From positions 6,560,501-6,624,500 of the forward strand of contig OY747704.1 in NCBI GenBank assembly GCA_963556495.2: 64,000 bases of DNA, in the 5' to 3' direction. Numbering within the stretch: the first letter of the stretch is position 1; each line of letters starts with the position of its first letter. The translations under genes were made by a program, and so were the position numbers. Origin of the DNA: Valencia hispanica. Its lineage: Eukaryota; Chordata; Actinopteri; Cyprinodontiformes; Valenciidae. Shown in pieces: positions 1 to 50,562 of the stretch. Below the pieces are notes generated by a model, which searched no databases, was not told where the DNA came from, and was given only the letters and a program-made list of their open reading frames with translations.

Positions 1-920
1 TTACTATATAATCTTTCAAATAATCCCCTTTAAATCTATAATAATATTTCAGAGTCATTGAACGATGTTAAAATCCACTGGTTGGTGACGTTCCAAATGT
101 TTAATCTCAAATTTTTGTTCAAGAGGCAATCTGCTAAAATAAGATTTCAGCGAAAAATCTGGCTGCAAACATCTATCTGACAGGACGTAAAGTTGACGTG
201 TTATATTCTGATATTTTAATACGAGTTATTCACAACAAACTTTTCCATTTGACATAACAGGATGCATCACTTTCCTTCTGGTTTGGGGCCTCGTGTTTGA
301 TAGTGGGATCTCAGCTTGGTGCCGTGGTATTTGTGCAACATGGCTGTCTACTGAGCACACGTTGGGCATGCACACTGTAATTTCAGATGTTCATTATTGA
401 AATAAAATGTTGATAGGCCGGTCCCAATCTCCTGTGCCTTAAGAGGATTTAGCTTGCTGAGCTGTCAGTATTCTGGCAAAGACTTAGATATTTATACACA
501 AATGTTTATAACAATCTTCTTGGTAACAGAATTGATCTTATATTTAATATTACTCTATAAAGGACGATATAAGCATGCATAGAGCTCCACAGCAACATCT
601 GGTGAGGCCAGGTCCCACTGGGACACCACAGATTTTGCTCCATAAAAAGTAATAAAGGGTAACTGTTTATGTCATGCAGAGCATGTTAAGTCACTTCTGT
701 TTGAATACAAGCTGTCAGCTAGAACAGGTCATATCAGCTTACTAGTGAATCAGTGAAATATATTGAACCACTACCTGAATGAAGAGCTACGAAACAAGGT
801 GAGGGGTAACCATGCTAAATGAGATTAAAGGTCAGCTTGTCCAGACAAAGGAGGATCACAGCTCTCTTCTTTGTGCCAAAGATGATTCATAAAATCATAT
901 TCTTTATTCAAATTGAGAGA
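1..920. other. ABCA2 intron sequence, nothing recognised
   Basis: AT-rich sequence with no ABCA2 exon, no other coding similarity and no clear repeat that I can name. It must be intron because the first visible ABCA2 exon starts with a split codon. Confidence 0.5.
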
Positions 921-1432
921 AATTAGGTCTGTTGTATTATGCCTCTTTTTAAACAAGTTATAATAGGTCTATGGTCTGTACAAAACATGTTAATACATTT
1001 CTTTGCACAAAATCCCTCTCACATAAGCCGATCTCACCAGCTAAATTTTTGACAATTTCAGTCCCTTTCAGAATGAGTTGTTTAGAGGGCTCTGTCACTT
1101 TTAGGCAAATTAGCAGTTGCAGACCACGCACATCCATCTTCTTACCAGGCTGCAGGTCTGCCACACATGAGAATGGCCTGGAATTAGAACTGGTCGTCGG
1201 AGTTTGACAGTTGAGGGGCGGTTATATGCAAATTCCGCTTAGTGTGACGTCAGAATCCGGCACTTTTTCAAATGGCTTGTAGAAACACAAGATTTCTGAC
1301 TGCAAAAATTTGCAACCAAAAGGAATGTTTAAAAAAAAAAAAAATGTTTGGAGTGTTATAGAGGCAGCAGAGACCCAAATGGCAACACAAAAGCAGGAAC
1401 AAAGCAAACTTTCCATAATATGTCCCCTTTAA
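921..1432. mobile_element. Probable nonautonomous DNA transposon (MITE-like)
   Basis: The right edge reads as the complement of AAAGGGGACATATTATG, an end I associate with a very common fish MITE, and the left edge carries a weak inverted match (AGGTCTGTTGTATTATG). The body has no coding sequence. Family membership is from memory of fish repeats, so the edges are approximate. Confidence 0.45.
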
Positions 1433-1844
1433 CATCTACAGTTCATAATTAAATATTTCATAGTCCATTTGTGATCGACTTCAGCCCGTCCGCTTGAGGC
1501 GTGTGTGTGTGTGTTAAAGGTCAGTAAAACACAGCTAACTGCTTCGTCCTCTTACAAGTTTGAAATGTTAATATCTCTGCTGCTCCCAGTGATGATCTGA
1601 AGCAGGCGGAAGATTTTATTCAACCCTTCGGTTTCCTCAGCTACATAAATTAATCACTGGCATTTTAGAAATTCTTACTGTGTTTGCAGTGTTGAACTAA
1701 AGTAGAAAGCACTTACTAACACTCAGCATTTACTGTATTGCTCGAGGATAACTTTTCCAACTGACATGTTTATAAGGCAGCGTCAGTGAAGGCATGGGGG
1801 ATGTTGGACCCAAAGATGTGGATTATAAATGTAACCCAACTTTC

Positions 1845-3025
1845 AATCAGTCTTTATTTATCAATCAATCTTTATTTATATTGCCCATTTTTTTCAACCA
1901 ATGTTGGCCAAAGTGCTTCACATTGCAAAAACAAACTAGCGTAAACAGATAAACATATTAAAAATGCATTAAAACAAATTGCATAAACAGTCAAATAAAA
2001 TACTAATAAAACCAAATTACAGAAGAACATAAAGTAAATGATAAAAACCATCGACCCTTTAGGACCCAGAAGCCATCTGGAATAAATATGTCTTACGTTT
2101 GGGTTTAAACAAAGGCTAATTAGTGATGCTACGAAGCTCCAAGGGTAGCGAGTTCCACAATTTTGGACCTGCTATTGCAAAAGAGCGTTCACCCCATGCT
2201 GCTGATTTTATACGTGGGACCAGTAACAAATGCTATCCAGGCTATCCACCACAAGGCCCTGCTGGGTGGATAAGGATTTCAAATCTCACATAAGTAAGAC
2301 TGAGCTAAACCATGTGTTGCACTAAAAACAAAAGGGTAAAAGTTTAAAACAAACTCTGCATTCCATAGGAAACCAGTGTAAGGAGAACAGGAGAGGTGTA
2401 ATATGATGATACTTCTGTGAATTTGACACTAGGCGAGCAGTGGCATTCTGGACCAGTTGCAAGCAATGTAGTAATGTTTTGTTTACTCCAAAATATAGGG
2501 TGTTTCAATAATCAAGACTAGAACTAATAAAGCATGGACAGCTTTCTCCAGATCGCCCCGGCTCATAAAAAAGTTTGACTTTAGAAAGAAGTTGGAACTG
2601 GCAAAAACTGGTTCTGACAATGAAGCCAACCTGATTTTTAAACCCCAAGGTTTCTAACCACCTGAATAAAGTGAGGTGCTAACGGACCGAGATGTGGGAC
2701 AGGTTGCTGATGCTTAGATGATTTGAAAGAAGAAAACATTATACATTCTGTCTTTCGTCTAAAAAGACAAAATTTGAAGATAACCAGAGTTTAATGTCTG
2801 TTTAATATTTGTGAATAGATTAAAATGTATTTGTTGAATTTGGCAACACAGGCAGATAGATTTGCAGATCATCTGCATAAAGATGAAAAGAGACATTATA
2901 ATGATGGAGTATTGAACCCAAAGGTAACATGTACAGGGAAAACAAAACAGGGCCCAAGATAGATCCCTGAGGGACACCTGAAGTCAACAGGGCTAAGTTA
3001 GAGGAAAGATCATTGATCATGACTG
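1845..3025 (-). mobile_element. L2/Maui-like LINE fragment
   Basis: On the minus strand 3020-2820 encodes a reverse transcriptase segment with GVPQGSILGPVLFSLYMLP and YADDLQIYL, the RT catalytic motif. Towards lower coordinates follow degenerate C-terminal ORF remnants and a 3' end (1845-1925, read on plus as TCTTTATTTATATTGCCC) typical of fish L2-type elements. It is 5' truncated and frameshifted, so inactive. Confidence 0.75.
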
Positions 3026-3146
3026 AGAAGGGTGTTAAATTTTAAAATCTTTTTGTCTTTAAAAAAAAAAATCTGCCTTTATGGAGGCAAGATAATGTGA
3101 GATGAGACAATCTGTTGGTTTTTTAATGTTTTCTCTTTTTTCCCAG

Positions 3147-41189
<38,043 letters not shown>

Positions 41190-42540
41190 AACATGAACCC
41201 TTAGGAGCAGAGAGACTGAACTGATCCCACTTTGTTGAACCTCTGAGGCTTGGAGAGTGAGTAGAGGTGCAGAGCGATCCCTCTCTGTGCCGGGGAACGC
41301 ACAGCGAACAGTTGACCGTTTCAGCCTGGAGCTCTGCAGGCCACTGGGTGGAACAGTGGTGGCTGCAGGCAGAGATGCAGGAGCAGGATGGAGGATTGTT
41401 CCATCCAGTTTATCCTGAGAATGTATGAGTAGCTGACGTCCAGCTACACCTGAATCGATGTTAAAGACTGTGTGCTTACTTTGACTTGATGAACAGCAGT
41501 GTAACCAGAGTGCAGCCTTGCACCAAACTCAGCTTGTCTTGAGAGCATGCAGTCATGATGGGAATTTAATAGTCTATTTTTCTGTGACATGAAGAATGAT
41601 TCATTTTTGATATTGTAACTACAGAGGATCTACATGTTGAGATGGAAGCAGTTTTTTGATGTCAGTCACCCAGAGGCCATGTACACAGCTTGATCATTGT
41701 CCTGATGGTGGCGCCCTTCTCTGAACTTGCTATGACCTTGTGTTCTGTGTCAAACAAACGTTTTGTCTTGTGTTTTAAACATATCATATTGTGGACTAGA
41801 AGTTTCCTACTGTAAACCAGACTGTGTATACTAAGTACAACAGTTAGGCCTACTGCAAAGATTCTAACAGGCTGAACCTGGAGAAACAATGACTGCACTA
41901 CCATCACTGTGACACTAAAACCAACTCAGTCCACAATATTTACTACTGGAACTAAGTTCATGTGTATTATTTTCAATATGATCGTGTAATTTTTTAAAAT
42001 GTAAATGTGCAAAAAAAAAAAAAAATGAAGAAAAACAGATTTACAGAAACCCAGAGGTTCGATTATTGGCTGGCATGTGAATTTAAACATTTCTCATTAG
42101 TTTTGTTAAACCCAAGTAGTGATTCGTCTTAAGAATTTTTGTTTTACTTGTTCTTTCACAGCCGATTCCAGTCTTGATTTTGGTTTGAATATTTAAAGTG
42201 GTATTTTTCCTACCTGACAGGATCATTAAACTGGAACAGTTTTTTTAATTCTTTTTCTGGAAGTGTACAGCAGACGGGGGCATTCTCAGCTTATATTCAT
42301 TTTTTTGTGAAATACAATTGAAATGGCCACATCTGAGTTTGATAGATGCACATCTTTCTGATCATATTAAATGAATGAAAAGAAAAATGGATCAGTTTAG
42401 TTCCTGATTACCATAGTTATTAGCCTAACCATAACTAAGCCTAAATACAGATGCTGTGTGTCCATCCTCACTGCTGCCATGGGAACCATCAGCAAGAACA
42501 GGAACACGTATAGAAGCAGGAGATCACAGAATCAGATGTC
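41190..42540 (+). other. abca2: ABCA2 3' UTR and downstream
   Basis: Sequence after the stop with no coding similarity. Candidate poly(A) signals ATTAAA at 42225-42230 and 42366-42371. The extent of the 3' UTR cannot be fixed from sequence alone. Confidence 0.5.
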
Positions 42541-43200
42541 TATTAACTCCCTGCCAAGCAGGAAAGACAACAATGACCTTAGAGATCAATGTGGAAAGGG
42601 TTATACGACCATTTCCAAACACTGAAGTCAATTAGCCTGAAGAGAAATAGTTCAAATGTGGAAAACATTTAAGACACCTGCCAATCTTCCCAGAGGGGAC
42701 ATCCCAGCAAATTCCCCCCGATGTTAGACTGTATAATGTTTAGAGAAAAGGCAGGAATCTCAAACGGCCCCTTTCAGACTCTACAGGCCTCAGCTTGGAT
42801 GTTACAGTTCATGATCAGACAATTTGAAGAACCGACTCCAAATTTCAGCTGAATAAACCAAAGGCCTTCTGGACAATCTATGTAGAACAGATGAGACCAA
42901 ATGTGTGACCAAAAAATTTGGTTTGATCATCAAGCAGTGCTTGAGTCGGCCACAAACTCCTCTGTGCACCAAATGATTCTAGAGTCAGACAAGCGGCTTA
43001 AGCTGAAACAGAATTCAATGATCGTAAACAGCAGCAAGTCTGCAAAAGAACCACACAACAGAAAAGATTTAAGCTGTTGCAACTGGCCCAAAGTTCAGAC
43101 CTTAACCTGATTGAAATGCTGTGGTGAGATCTTCAGAGAGATGCTGAGAAACCTTAATGAACTGAAACCATGTTGTAAAGACAGTCACACACTGCTTCTG
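42540..43200 (+). mobile_element. Old Tc1-like relic
   Basis: Plus-strand broken frames give PANLPRGDIPAN-type spacing, CDQKIWFDHQ and LIEMLW followed by a stop and DLQRDAEK, the layout of a Tc1-like transposase with the NPIE region. No ends were traced. Confidence 0.55.
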
Positions 43201-44042
43201 AATTTTGCTTTAGCTTTTGTTAAATTATCATGAATCTATCATAAACTGTCTTGGTTTCAGTTCATGAATCTAAACAAATATACTTAAGACTGTAAGGACC
43301 AGTGATCTGTTTAACTTAGGGACCAGATCAGGTCATGTACTCCTCATAGTAAGACAGATATAAGTTAACACTTTTTTTTTTTTCCAACTTGGATCACAAA
43401 TCAGCATAAACGTATTTCTAACAACAGGGCAGTAATTCATGTCACCAGCAGCAGATTTATGCAAACTGTTTTTTCTTTTAAGGATTGTTTGAAATCTGAA
43501 ACTGAACCTGAGTTGAGTATTTTGGAGGGGATCAGAATCAGCAGATTGTCATCTGGATGATGTGTTTCGGCAGGTGTTGCCCTGAGATAGAGGTACAGTC
43601 ACCCACTGGCCATTAATGCACAAACGTGTTTGTTTTTCCTTTGTCTGGATGTTGGACTTTGACGTGCATATATAACGTCCACTGTCTGCTGTGATCTATT
43701 GAAGAAAAGCTTATGCTCTCAGAAATGTTGATTCTTTTTCATTTGGGGCTTTTGATTTTTGTTTTCACAGCAGCGCATTTAGACATAACTTTCTATGTAC
43801 AGACTGCTCAGATGTTCCTAATAAAGTTTTCTTTGAGTGTAAATTCACACAGAGGAGGAAGATTCTGGATTTTCTTTATCAGTTATATTGGAAACTCAAT
43901 AAGAAATGTGAGGCCAGAAGCAATGGTTCACTGGGTTCCTACACATATTGTCAAAATTCCAGACTCAAATGATGAGTTCTCATGCCTTTACTTCCAGTTC
44001 AAAATATAAAATAAAAAAAACTCTACTCTGAATTTATGACAG

Positions 44043-44272
44043 ATGGTAAATGGAATGGACTTATATAGGGCTTTTCTATTCATACTCACCACTCAAATCA
44101 TTTTACACTGGAGCCACATTCACACTCATACACTGATACTCAGATCGGTAGGCAACTTGGGGTCAAGTGTCTTGCCCAATGGCACATCGACATGTGGCAG
44201 GCGGAAGCTGGAATCGAACCTACAACTCTCCGATTACAAGCCAACTACGTACTCTAGCTAGCGAGGCACAAA
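44043..44272 (-). mobile_element. tRNA-derived SINE, minus strand
   Basis: On the minus strand: a tRNA-like head with GGTTCGATTCCAG, GGGCAAGACACTTGACCCC, then a 3' domain with AGTGTATGAGTGTGAATG. Same family as 7806-8046. Confidence 0.75.
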
Positions 44273-44279
44273 CATTTTG

Positions 44280-44620
44280 AGTGAAAGACAGAAGGAAACA
44301 AGAAATGAAGGCAGAAAGAATTAAAGGAAGAATGCAAGGAAGGACTCGAGAAAAAAGACCAGAAAGAAATTAAGGAAAGATGGTAGAAAGCGACAGGAGG
44401 GAGGACAAAAAAAAGGAAAGGAACAAAAATAATTAAGGAAGAAAAGACTCAAAGGAAGAGGATATAAAAGGAGAAGAAAGGACAGTGGAAAGAGGCAGCT
44501 AGGAATTGCTTCAGACACAAATAAAAGATGCAAGGAAGAACGGGGGGGATGAAGGGGGAAGGAAATTAAGGAAAGACAGGATTCAAGGCAGAAATCTTCA
44601 AGGGAAAAAGGATGGAATTA
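44280..44620 (+). repeat. Purine-rich (GAAG)-like low-complexity tract
   Basis: About 340 bp dominated by A and G with recurrent GGAAG and GAAAG; a degenerate microsatellite. Confidence 0.8.
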
Positions 44621-45145
44621 AGGATACAATATTTATACAGTATGACAGGAATAAAAAGACTGGAAATGCACATTTTTCTATAATCATTTTTGTTTTTCCA
44701 TACTGATCAAGACCTGGGAAATGCCAAAAATCTAATTCCAGATTTTTCCAGACTGTGTAAGAAACCTGAAGTCCACACATCATGGCAGGGTGTCTCTTGT
44801 CTTAAGTTATTTAGTCACCAGTGATCCAGCACAGAAACTATGACACATGTAACATTTCACTAAAACTGTAGCATGAAACCCAACATGATCATTGTAGCTG
44901 TAACTTTTAGATCTGAAGAATCACTGCAATTAATTCTCTTCAAGTCAGTTTTATTTCATTAATCTTTAAGGTTTTTTTAAAATCCCTGTATTCACCACAA
45001 ATCTAGGTTTGAAAGGAATTCAGTCAAAACCAGATAATATAAGCAGAATTAAAAACATTTCATTAAAACACATAAGAGAGTGTTACTTTAGATTGCTAAA
45101 AAGAAGAGTCCCTGAAAGTTCCAACATCTTTACAATTGATTAAAA

Positions 45146-48100
45146 TCAGTCTTCATCTTCATCGTCAAAGGCCACGCCGGTCGCTTGCATCTTTCTGCAA
45201 AACACAAGACAGAAGCTGCTGATCCTGAGCTGGTAGCAGACTGTGATCTGAAACTGGACTTTACTTTTTAGTGCCTGGGTTGATGAGCGAAGCTCCAGGG
45301 AGCCTCCTCTTTGCCGTCCCGGACGAAGCGCCGTTCTGCTGCCGTGGTTTAAAATCTGCACAGGATGAGATGAGCTGTGAAAGCTGCATGTGTACCGGAA
45401 CAACGTGCTTTTGTGTCAACTGGTTTCCAACTTCTGTTAACATCGATGGTTGCTATTAGCAACCACAGATGTTAGCCAAAGGACAGCGCTTAGCTGCCCT
45501 CATCGGTGCTGTTCTGTAAATGTAGCGATAAACTATAAGCAGACTGGATATCTGACTGTACTAATGTGTTAAAAATGTTTTTTCAAGGAATTAGACGATT
45601 GCTTTGGTTTGCAGCTGGAAGCTGAACGGACAGAGCACCGCCCACCACAGTGTCTCACATAAATACTAAAATAGTTATTCATCAATCAGCTTTTTTTATT
45701 CTCCCTTAACATGCATAAAAAGGGTTTAAAAGATCTAATAAAATCAACACATTTGGAACCAAGAGAAACCACGGGGTTCCTCGAAAAGAAAAAGGGACTT
45801 AGCAGAGCGGTGGCTTCGAACCCTGTGGTTTCATGTGTTTTATCTGGCCTTTATACTCTTGTATGCGTGTTAACTGAGAATCTAAAAGCTGATATATAAA
45901 CTTTGTTTTAGTATTTATATGGGACACTGTGGTAGGCTGCACTATAGAACTGTAGCAGCAAGAAGGTCCTGGGTTCGAATCCTGGCCTGGGGTCTTTCTG
46001 CATGGAGTTTGCATGTTCTCCCTGTGCATGCAAGGGTTCCCTCCGGGTACTCCAACTTCCTGCCACAGTCCAAAAACATGACTGTCAGTTTAATCGATCA
46101 ATGGACTGGCGACCTGTCTAGGGTGAATTTCGCCTCTTGCCCAATAAATGCTGGAGAGCTGCTCTGCTGCAAAACAACACAATCATCATTTGTAGAGGAA
46201 ACATTTTTAACACACCAATACAGTCAGATATCCAGTCTGCTTATAGTTTGCTACGTTTAGAGAACAGCACCGATTAGGACAGCTAACGGAAGTTAACACA
46301 AAAACCTGTTCTGTAACACAGGACCTTCAACACTTCACCACATTTACAGCTGCATAACATCAAGGTTAACCTGTATCTAGTGGCATTACTGTACAGATGA
46401 AAACTTATTATTGGTATTGGCATCAACAGATTATCATGATGACATGGATCCGGATACATCAGTGGAGGATTTCTTAACATCGGAGAATGGATATGACCTC
46501 CCTCTGCTACAGGCTTACCTCCTGGGCATTGCTGAAGACTTTTCATTGGACTCCCAGCAGGGCTTCCACCTGGGAGGATGACAAACCACTGACTCACTCC
46601 TCTTTCAGCTGAGGCCGTTAAAAAGGCTGCGTTCCAGGGGTGGGAAATTATCGTATCATTTAGCATCATCAGGAAAAAACACCGAGTTATTGGGATAAAC
46701 GAACTGAGGAAGTTCGGAGACCCCAAACACCTCAGATTGTTGCTTCTCCTGTTCAAATATTTCTTTTTTCTACTTCCAGTTCAATTAGAGAACATCACAT
46801 GGTTTTCACTGTATTACTGAATGCAACGATTGTGTCCTGTTTAGAGTTACAATCGTACCAGGATCTGGAAGAAGTTGATTCGATATCAGGTAAGTTGGGT
46901 TTTTAGAGCAGTATTTGTGTTTGTAGGGCTCTGATTGTGACAGAGTTAATGCCACTTTTATCATTGTTGCGATAAATTCCACAAAAAAACTGCGATCCAA
47001 TTTTAGGTCGAAATCGACCATTCCTTGTTGAGAGCATGTTAGTGGTCAGTGTCGGAATCAGAACCAGGAAAACCGTGTGACTGCACAGAACTATATTCTT
47101 CTAAAACTTTGTGACAATCAAAACAATCCAGTGTATAGAAGCAACATTTCTATGCTGAACTGCAATGTAATTAGCACAGGAAAAAAAAAGTCCATGATTC
47201 CCGTTCAGTTAGGAAACCACTAAGCTGCAGCAGACAAATGAAGCAGACTCAGAGCTTGTTAAAAAAACATGCAAAAGGGTGAAAGAAGAAAACGGACGGA
47301 CTGCCAAGCTGTGTGAGTCGGTCAGCCATGGTGAAGATCAGCTCCTTCAGCTCCTCCATGGCCGGATCAGCCTCCATCCTGGTGAGGGTCACATTCAGCG
47401 CCGCTGGCCCGGAGCCCACGCGAAGCTCTGCACTGGCGTTCTGCACCACGACACTTACATCGCCACTGAGGCAGGAGGCCCTGCAGGGGACACCCAGAGA
47501 CAGAGAGAAGGGCTTCACTGGTCGCCATTCCTTCTGCAGTCAGGGATGTGGTCAGTACAACAACTTTTGGTTTTTAGACTTATCCATATGTGAAGTGTCC
47601 TTGTGTGTCTTGAAATATGCTAGAAAGGTTTGTGTTTTATTTAAATTTTAAACAAAACAGTTAATTTTGCCAACAACAAAGGTTTGGGAACAAGAACAAA
47701 GATGTGAGATTGCACAAACATTTTTTTATTTATTTGTACATTTAGATTTTCCTGGTAACTAGATAAATAAACCCAGAATATTGGAAGGTATGAACATCTT
47801 AAGGATACTATTTACTTTCACACTCCTTACGTACTTTTCAATCTGTCCTCAGTGTTGGATCAGCTACAGAAGATCAGATCAGTCTCTGCCATTTTAGACC
47901 TCCAGATGATTGATTCATCTACCACCCCCCTAAAGACAAAGAGTTGTGTTTAGCGTCTCACCTGAACTGGAGGATGTAATCTTCTGTGGACTTCAGGGCC
48001 AGTCTGTGTCCCTGAGGGAACAGCGGAGTTAGAACAGCTCCAGTCCTCCATCCTGCAACTTTTAGATCCATCCCTGCTCCAACACCTGAACCAGGAGTTA

Positions 48101-48450
48101 CCAGGAGTCTGCAGAGCTGAATGACTGCTGGTGAGGGGATTCAGACATTGGAGAGGACTGGAGCTGGGCAGCAGGAGCTGGTCCGCTGAGAGGGGAACTT
48201 ACCATCTGATTCAGAGAGTCCTCAGAGCAGTCTGAGCTCCAAACAGCAGCTGCATCTGTCACACTGCATGGGAATGATACACACACCACCACCATCAGAG
48301 TCTTAACTCATTCCACAGCTGTTCAGGTCAGATGATCTCCACTCACCGAATACTGAGTCCTCCTCCCTTCCTGCGGCTGTAGCACACATATTTAGCCTGG
48401 CTCTTCATATCCATAACGGTGCAGAAACTACTGGCATCCCTCTCCATCAT
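45146..48450 (-). CDS. paxx: PAXX, non-homologous end-joining factor (7 exons, complete)
   Basis: PAXX is an XRCC4/XLF-like nuclear protein that binds Ku and stabilises end-joining complexes. Exons on the minus strand: 48450-48347, 48263-48203, 48011-47962, 47480-47302, 46569-46519, 45355-45265 and 45194-45146. All phases join and give 194 residues (human about 204). Features seen: a head-domain start [17 protein letters not shown], then [25 protein letters not shown], and a helical segment [18 protein letters not shown] basic tail [12 protein letters not shown] is near-identical to the human signature. The last residues [11 protein letters not shown] keep the Val-x-Phe pair (V186, F188) that in human PAXX contacts Ku. 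The ATG is the first of two tandem codons after an in-frame GGAGGG context. The donor of exon 4 (GCA|GTCCGT) is weak. A likely poly(A) signal (AATAAA on minus) is at 44955-44950. Confidence 0.9.
45469..46300. mobile_element. Inverted-repeat DNA element in a PAXX intron, with nested SINE
   Basis: Arms of about 125 bp (45475-45610 and 46165-46300) are inverted copies, sharing ATCGGTGCTGTTCT, AACTATAAGCAGACTGGATA and GTGTGTTAAAAATG-type blocks in order. No transposase inside. It contains the SINE at 45918-46156. Exact ends and target duplication were not resolved. Confidence 0.65.
45918..46156 (+). mobile_element. SINE with tRNA-like B box (second family)
   Basis: A perfect B box GGTTCGAATCC (45972-45982) is followed by GGAGTTTGCATGTTCTCCC, CTCCGGGTACTCC, CAGTCCAAAAACATGACTG and ATGGACTGGCGACCTGTC, a body common across fish genomes. 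Diverged copies occur at 19456-19812, 27950-28185 and 52363-52645. Confidence 0.75.
46600..47300. other. PAXX intron, nothing recognised
   Basis: No repeat family assigned. The frame at 46756-46283 on minus includes PAXX exon 5 but otherwise has no protein similarity. Confidence 0.4.
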
Positions 48451-48745
48451 CCCTCCTGAGCCCAGCGGAACCTAACAAAGAGGAGAAGTATCCGGGATCC
48501 AGGAAAATTGGAATCTTTTTACTCTACATCTGGGAATGGGCTGAGAGCCCCGGATATTAAGTCTGAAGGAGCTTTAACGCTCTCACTACTTTCCCGCCTT
48601 ATAAAAGCTCTGACTGCCTAACCCTGAAGCCCAATCTATAAACTATACTGATAAGTCCTTCTATAAAAAAAAAAAAAAAAGATTGTTCTGTTGTCCTGTG
48701 CGCAGGCGCGCAGACACCGGACGGGTTTGCGCATGCGCTAATTGG
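48451..48745 (-). promoter_or_regulatory. paxx: Probable PAXX promoter: NRF1 and E2F motifs
   Basis: Upstream of the PAXX ATG are a palindromic NRF1 motif TGCGCATGCGC (48728-48738), a second NRF1-like TGCGCAGGCGC (48699-48709), and an E2F-like TTTCCCGCC (48590-48598). This is the only CpG-bearing GC-rich stretch nearby and fits a TATA-less housekeeping promoter. The start site is not determined. Confidence 0.6.
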
Positions 48746-50560
48746 AAGTAATTTCATCTTTGTGTTTTATTGGACGATTACCATATGATCTTTAAGTGCT
48801 TTGCGCCACCTACCGTACCGGAGTATGTATGCCATTGATGGAACAAAACAGATTTGAGCTCTAGACTAGAACTACAAATGTTTTTAGGAGCCATAATTAA
48901 ATCTACAGGGTGGATCAGTCACTGGGTTCACATTGTTATGGTGAATGTTTAGTTGTTATATTGAGGGGCAACAAGCGGTGATAATGAAATAAGGGGCTGA
49001 CAGAGAGAGGGGGGGAGCTGGGTTTTGTTGACCGCTATGCTTAAATACATCAAGTTTGTTTCGCTTTGTTTTATTGAGTTATGTTTAAAAAGTTTGGCCC
49101 AAATCAAGATATAACTGTACCCTGTAAACAGTAAAAGACTTTAATAAAGAGAGAAATCCAGAGAATTCCACCTCTGTGCAGTATTAAAAAGCTGACAGCG
49201 CATCAAACGACATTTCTAAGTCAACCTTATAGAATAAAAAGGGCGTGGAACTGGAGGACAAACTGACCTGCAGATGCTGAAGAAGGAACTTTACTTGCTG
49301 GGGGTCCAAAGGAAATAAAAACTTCTCTCAAAAAGCTGATTCTTAGCCTTCTTCCTCTGCTCTGTGAAGTGTCTGGCTTACTTTATGTGTGCATGTTTTA
49401 GCTGCTGGACAGGCTCAGAGAGGAAGGCCTTCTGGAGGCTTTTTATGTCTGCAGAAAAACTGATTGGCTGACCCCTCCCCACCTCACAGCTGCAGTTGCA
49501 TCACAAAATCCATGAAGATTGGTAAAGAAACACACCCAGGACACTCTGCTCCTGCTCCTACCCTCAGGAAGGAGATACCAGAAAGTCAGAAACCCGGACA
49601 CTTTCCCCCCTTCTTTTTCCCCACATGTACATAATCATATACGATCAACAATTTCCCGCAATCCAAGCTCAGATGAAAGCTGCTGAAATGAGTAACATTG
49701 TTTTAAATTATGACCCTAGGACCATGACATCCAAACTATTAAGATTTTTCTTAGTGAAGTTCATCCCAAACTTTTTCACCACCCTGGCAGGTTTAGGTTT
49801 AAAGTAATCTGTCAATTTCCTCAACATTTTTCCTTTGATTAGCTGTAATAAGAACGTTTTGTAGAGTTCCAAACAGAGACCAGAGTTGAATCCTAACAGA
49901 GAATATGTGGGGAGCGCTTAAGATTAGGGTAATGGCAGGGAGGCCTTCCACCGTCAAATTTTCAAACTTATCATGTAAGTCATTATAGCAAGCAATTTAA
50001 ATTAAAAAAACCACTTAAATTGTTGTTTTTGTTTAACTAAATTTGATACTTATTTTATTCTGTTTAGTTAGGCTATCTCTTGAGAGATGTCTGTCTCACA
50101 TCTCATCAGAAACAAACTTCTTGTTTTTGCATGAAAAAATGATATCAGCCATGGGTATGTGAATAAACAAAACTTAGCTCACCCTAAGCAGCTTTCTGGC
50201 CTTGCACAAACGGGGCACTGCGATGTCCACCATTCAGCAGTAATATGAAAGAAGAGTATTCAAATTCAAACAAACTGGTGCGATGCTGCCACCTACTGGC
50301 GTTGCAGCAGAAAAGAAAACAAATCCCAAGATATGTAGAGTTCTGTTCTTGTGAATCAGTAAGGTAAAAATGTTTTCATAATCGGACAGTTTAATTTTTT
50401 TCTTGTGCTTCTTGGAGTCAAACACAACATGCACCAAAATATATTTTACAGGATTTTAATTCCCTAGTTTTGTGAAAATAAACAACATCTAAAAAAAAAT
50501 GTGTAAAATAATGTATTAAAAAGACAACACATTGGAATCATTAACCAGATAAGAACCTTT
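48746..50560. other. PAXX-PIP5KL1 intergenic region
   Basis: Mostly unassigned. The stretch 49540-49620 (CTGCTCCTACCCTCAGGAAGGAG) may be a LINE C-terminal remnant, not certain. No CLIC3 or other gene exon recognised. Confidence 0.4.
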
Positions 50561-50562
50561 AG

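Noticed and set aside
41190..45145. Search for a CLIC3-like exon between ABCA2 and PAXX
   Set aside because: No chloride-channel or glutathione-transferase-like coding segment was seen on either strand.
45940..45990. Possible tRNA gene from the GGTTCGAATCC B box
   Set aside because: No foldable cloverleaf; the downstream body identifies it as a SINE.
46283..46756. 157-codon minus-strand frame in a PAXX intron
   Set aside because: Only its 46519-46569 segment is supported, as PAXX exon 5 by phase and similarity; the remainder is intron.
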